From: Crenothrix polyspora
GTDB taxonomy: Bacteria; Pseudomonadota; Gammaproteobacteria; Methylococcales; Methylomonadaceae
DNA length: 25,118 bases
Assembly: GCA_945903675.1 (NCBI GenBank)
Contig: CAMDOP010000012.1
Location: 1-25,118, forward strand
Reading direction: 5' to 3'
How positions within the stretch are numbered: position 1 is the stretch's first letter; each line of letters starts with the position of its first letter. Positions 23,956-25,118 of this stretch are shown here, piece after piece. The notes beneath the pieces were generated by a model. It saw nothing but the letters and a program-made list of their open reading frames with translations, made no database searches and was not told where the DNA came from. Position numbers and translations under genes: made by a program.

Positions 23956-24254
23956 CTAGACCTATTCAAGCACTTATAGGACTATCCAACGCTGACTAGA
24001 CCTATTCAAGCACTTATTGGTCTATCCAACGCTTGCTAGACCTATCCAAGCAGTTATTGGTCTATCCAACGCTTGCTAGACCTATCCAAGCAGTTATTGG
24101 TCTATCCAACGCTTGCTAGACCTATCCAAGCACTTATTGGTCTATCCAACGCTGACTAGACCTATTCAAGCAGTTATTGGTCTATCCAACGCTTGCTAGA
24201 CCTATTCAAGCACTTATAGGGCTGTCTAACGCTTGATAGACCTATTCAAGCAGT
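23956..24254. repeat. 40-bp tandem repeat array, seven full units plus a truncated eighth
   Basis: Units begin at 23956, 23996, 24036, 24076, 24116, 24156 and 24196, each exactly 40 bp. A partial eighth unit starts at 24236 and stops after CAAGCAGT at 24254. Units 3 and 4 are identical, and the others differ by a few substitutions with no indels. Within each unit the octamer CTATYCAA recurs at offsets 7 and 27, giving an underlying 20-bp period. Each consensus unit can fold in two ways: TAGACC with GGTCTA, or a nested CAAGC/GCTTG stem around TTGG/CCAA. The 40-bp period is not a multiple of three, and there are no unique spacers, so it is neither coding nor CRISPR. Confidence 0.93.
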
Positions 24255-25118
24255 CCCGTAGATACTCTGTTCAAAGTCAAAGGTATTTACGTTCATTTTT
24301 CACTATACGGCCGAGACCGGAATTTTATAGAAACGCGTATTATCGAAAGGTTCGTCATTTTTCAACATACCGTGAATAGCGTGAATTAATTTTCTCATGA
24401 TTGCACAGACAGCCTGTAACGGTTTTTTGCCATTAGCCACAAGATGTTGGAAATAAGCCCTTACATGGGGGTCGTGTTGTTTGGCACTTAAAGCTGGCAT
24501 ATAAAGAGCTGCACGAATGTTTCGATTGCCAGCTTTAGATATGCGCGACTTCTTATGAACGCTTTTGCCAGAATCAAACGCTTTAGGGTCTAGTCCTGCA
24601 AACTTAACCCATTCTCGATGAGTAAGATCAGGTGGCAATAATAACAACTCGCCCATAAGCGAAATAGCACTGGTTTGGGCAATACCTTTGATGCTGATCA
24701 ATAACGTCAGTGACCGTTCGAGCTTAGGGTGTTTGCCGATCAAAAGTAGCGCCTCTGTTGTTAAGCGATCGATACGTTTTTGTAATTGAGTAATCGCTAA
24801 TTTCGCATCACGCAAGACCGCTTTGGGTGTTTCTTGAGTCGCGGTTAGCGCATGTAGATGATTTTTAGCAGCCGCTTTCTGAGTGGTTAAGGCCGTAATT
24901 CGGCGAGAAAAACAACGCACAGCAATGCTCTCATCGCTGGGCCGAGTCCAAGCAACGAAGTCCATGCGAGCCGCGTATTCAGCCAACGTGTTAGCATCAA
25001 CCGCATCTGTTTTGCTGTTCTTCATTAATACTTTGGCAAAGTTATGAGACGACTTTGGATTAATGACCATAACCAATACACCGGCATCATGCAGAGCGAC
25101 AGCTAAATCGAAATGATA
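24255..25118 (-). mobile_element. IS110-family insertion sequence, 5' part beyond the window
   Basis: The element is defined by its transposase gene and by the abrupt loss of the 40-bp repeat after 24254. Only 48 non-coding bases separate that junction from the transposase stop. No terminal inverted repeat is visible, as expected for IS110 elements. The other end lies off the right edge, so length and target-site details cannot be read. The junction position is inferred from where the array stops. Confidence 0.65.
24303..25118 (-). CDS. IS110-family transposase (DEDD plus serine recombinase), N-terminus missing
   Basis: The frame is open to the window edge and gives 271 residues lacking the N-terminus. 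The visible part starts YHFDLAVALHDAGVLVMVIN, the end of the RuvC-like first half. Then comes the paired acidic motif in NSKTDAVDANTLAEYAARM, a central coiled-coil-like linker (AKLAITQLQKRIDRLTTEAL), and the C-terminal Tnp domain: SIKGIAQTSAISLMGEL, WVKFAGLDPKAFDSGKS and KSRISKAGNRNIRAALYMPA, whose serine corresponds to the conserved nucleophile. The first catalytic Asp and Glu are off-window. The visible frame has no stop or frameshift, so the enzyme could be active. IS110 enzymes use a bridge RNA to choose donor and target DNA. The 48-base 3' flank is too short to encode one, so any such RNA should lie 5' of the gene. Confidence 0.93.
   Translation of the reverse strand, partial: YHFDLAVALHDAGVLVMVINPKSSHNFAKVLMKNSKTDAVDANTLAEYAARMDFVAWTRPSDESIAVRCFSRRITALTTQKAAAKNHLHALTATQETPKAVLRDAKLAITQLQKRIDRLTTEALLLIGKHPKLERSLTLLISIKGIAQTSAISLMGELLLLPPDLTHREWVKFAGLDPKAFDSGKSVHKKSRISKAGNRNIRAALYMPALSAKQHDPHVRAYFQHLVANGKKPLQAVCAIMRKLIHAIHGMLKNDEPFDNTRFYKIPVSAV

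Noticed and set aside
23956..24254. CRISPR array
   Set aside because: The 40-bp units abut directly, no unique spacers lie between conserved repeats, and no cas gene is in the window. It is a tandem repeat.

Overview
The window is an AT-rich stretch of chromosome from a probable gammaproteobacterium outside the enteric group. The evidence is the set of Gram-negative housekeeping genes: secA, an lptD-surA pair beside divergent amgK-murU as in Pseudomonas-type genomes, a slyD-like FKBP, a GppA-type phosphatase, an outer-membrane lytic transglycosylase and a yahK-like alcohol dehydrogenase. Genus cannot be fixed from the sequence. Nothing seen indicates a plasmid or prophage.

Layout. Positions 1-3200 hold small genes: a membrane microprotein, an acidic unknown, a PHP phosphoesterase, an OsmC-like protein with an apparent promoter/operator, and a Sel1-repeat protein behind a 7-bp tandem repeat. 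Positions 3700-8350 hold secA, with a long wobble-paired hairpin after it, and a two-gene ABC-2 exporter, all on the minus strand. Positions 8430-12130 run rightward: a GppA/Ppx-type gene, a membrane-anchored unknown and a secreted two-cysteine protein. Positions 12300-14680 run leftward: slyD-like, DUF1415 and an MltD-like lipoprotein. A rightward alcohol dehydrogenase (14934-15983) then meets leftward amgK-murU at a strong shared hairpin. Positions 17891-23241 form a rightward envelope block: lptD, surA (overlapping it), a stand-alone DbpA-type RNA-binding domain protein and a small RimK-associated protease-like gene.

Envelope biogenesis dominates. SecA exports precursors, SurA chaperones outer-membrane proteins including LptD, LptD inserts LPS, the transglycosylase cuts peptidoglycan, and AmgK/MurU recycle MurNAc to UDP-MurNAc.

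From 23242 the character changes to a mobile/repeat zone. It holds the second copy of a 42-bp dispersed hairpin element, a probable broken DUF2721 gene, several hairpins, seven and a half units of a 40-bp tandem repeat with an internal 20-bp period, and an IS110-family transposase running off the right edge. The array is cut in mid-unit where the transposase flank begins, which suggests that the insertion sequence landed inside the array. This, the dispersed element, the secA 3' hairpin and the orphan DbpA domain are the most unusual items. No complete new defence or biosynthetic system was found.
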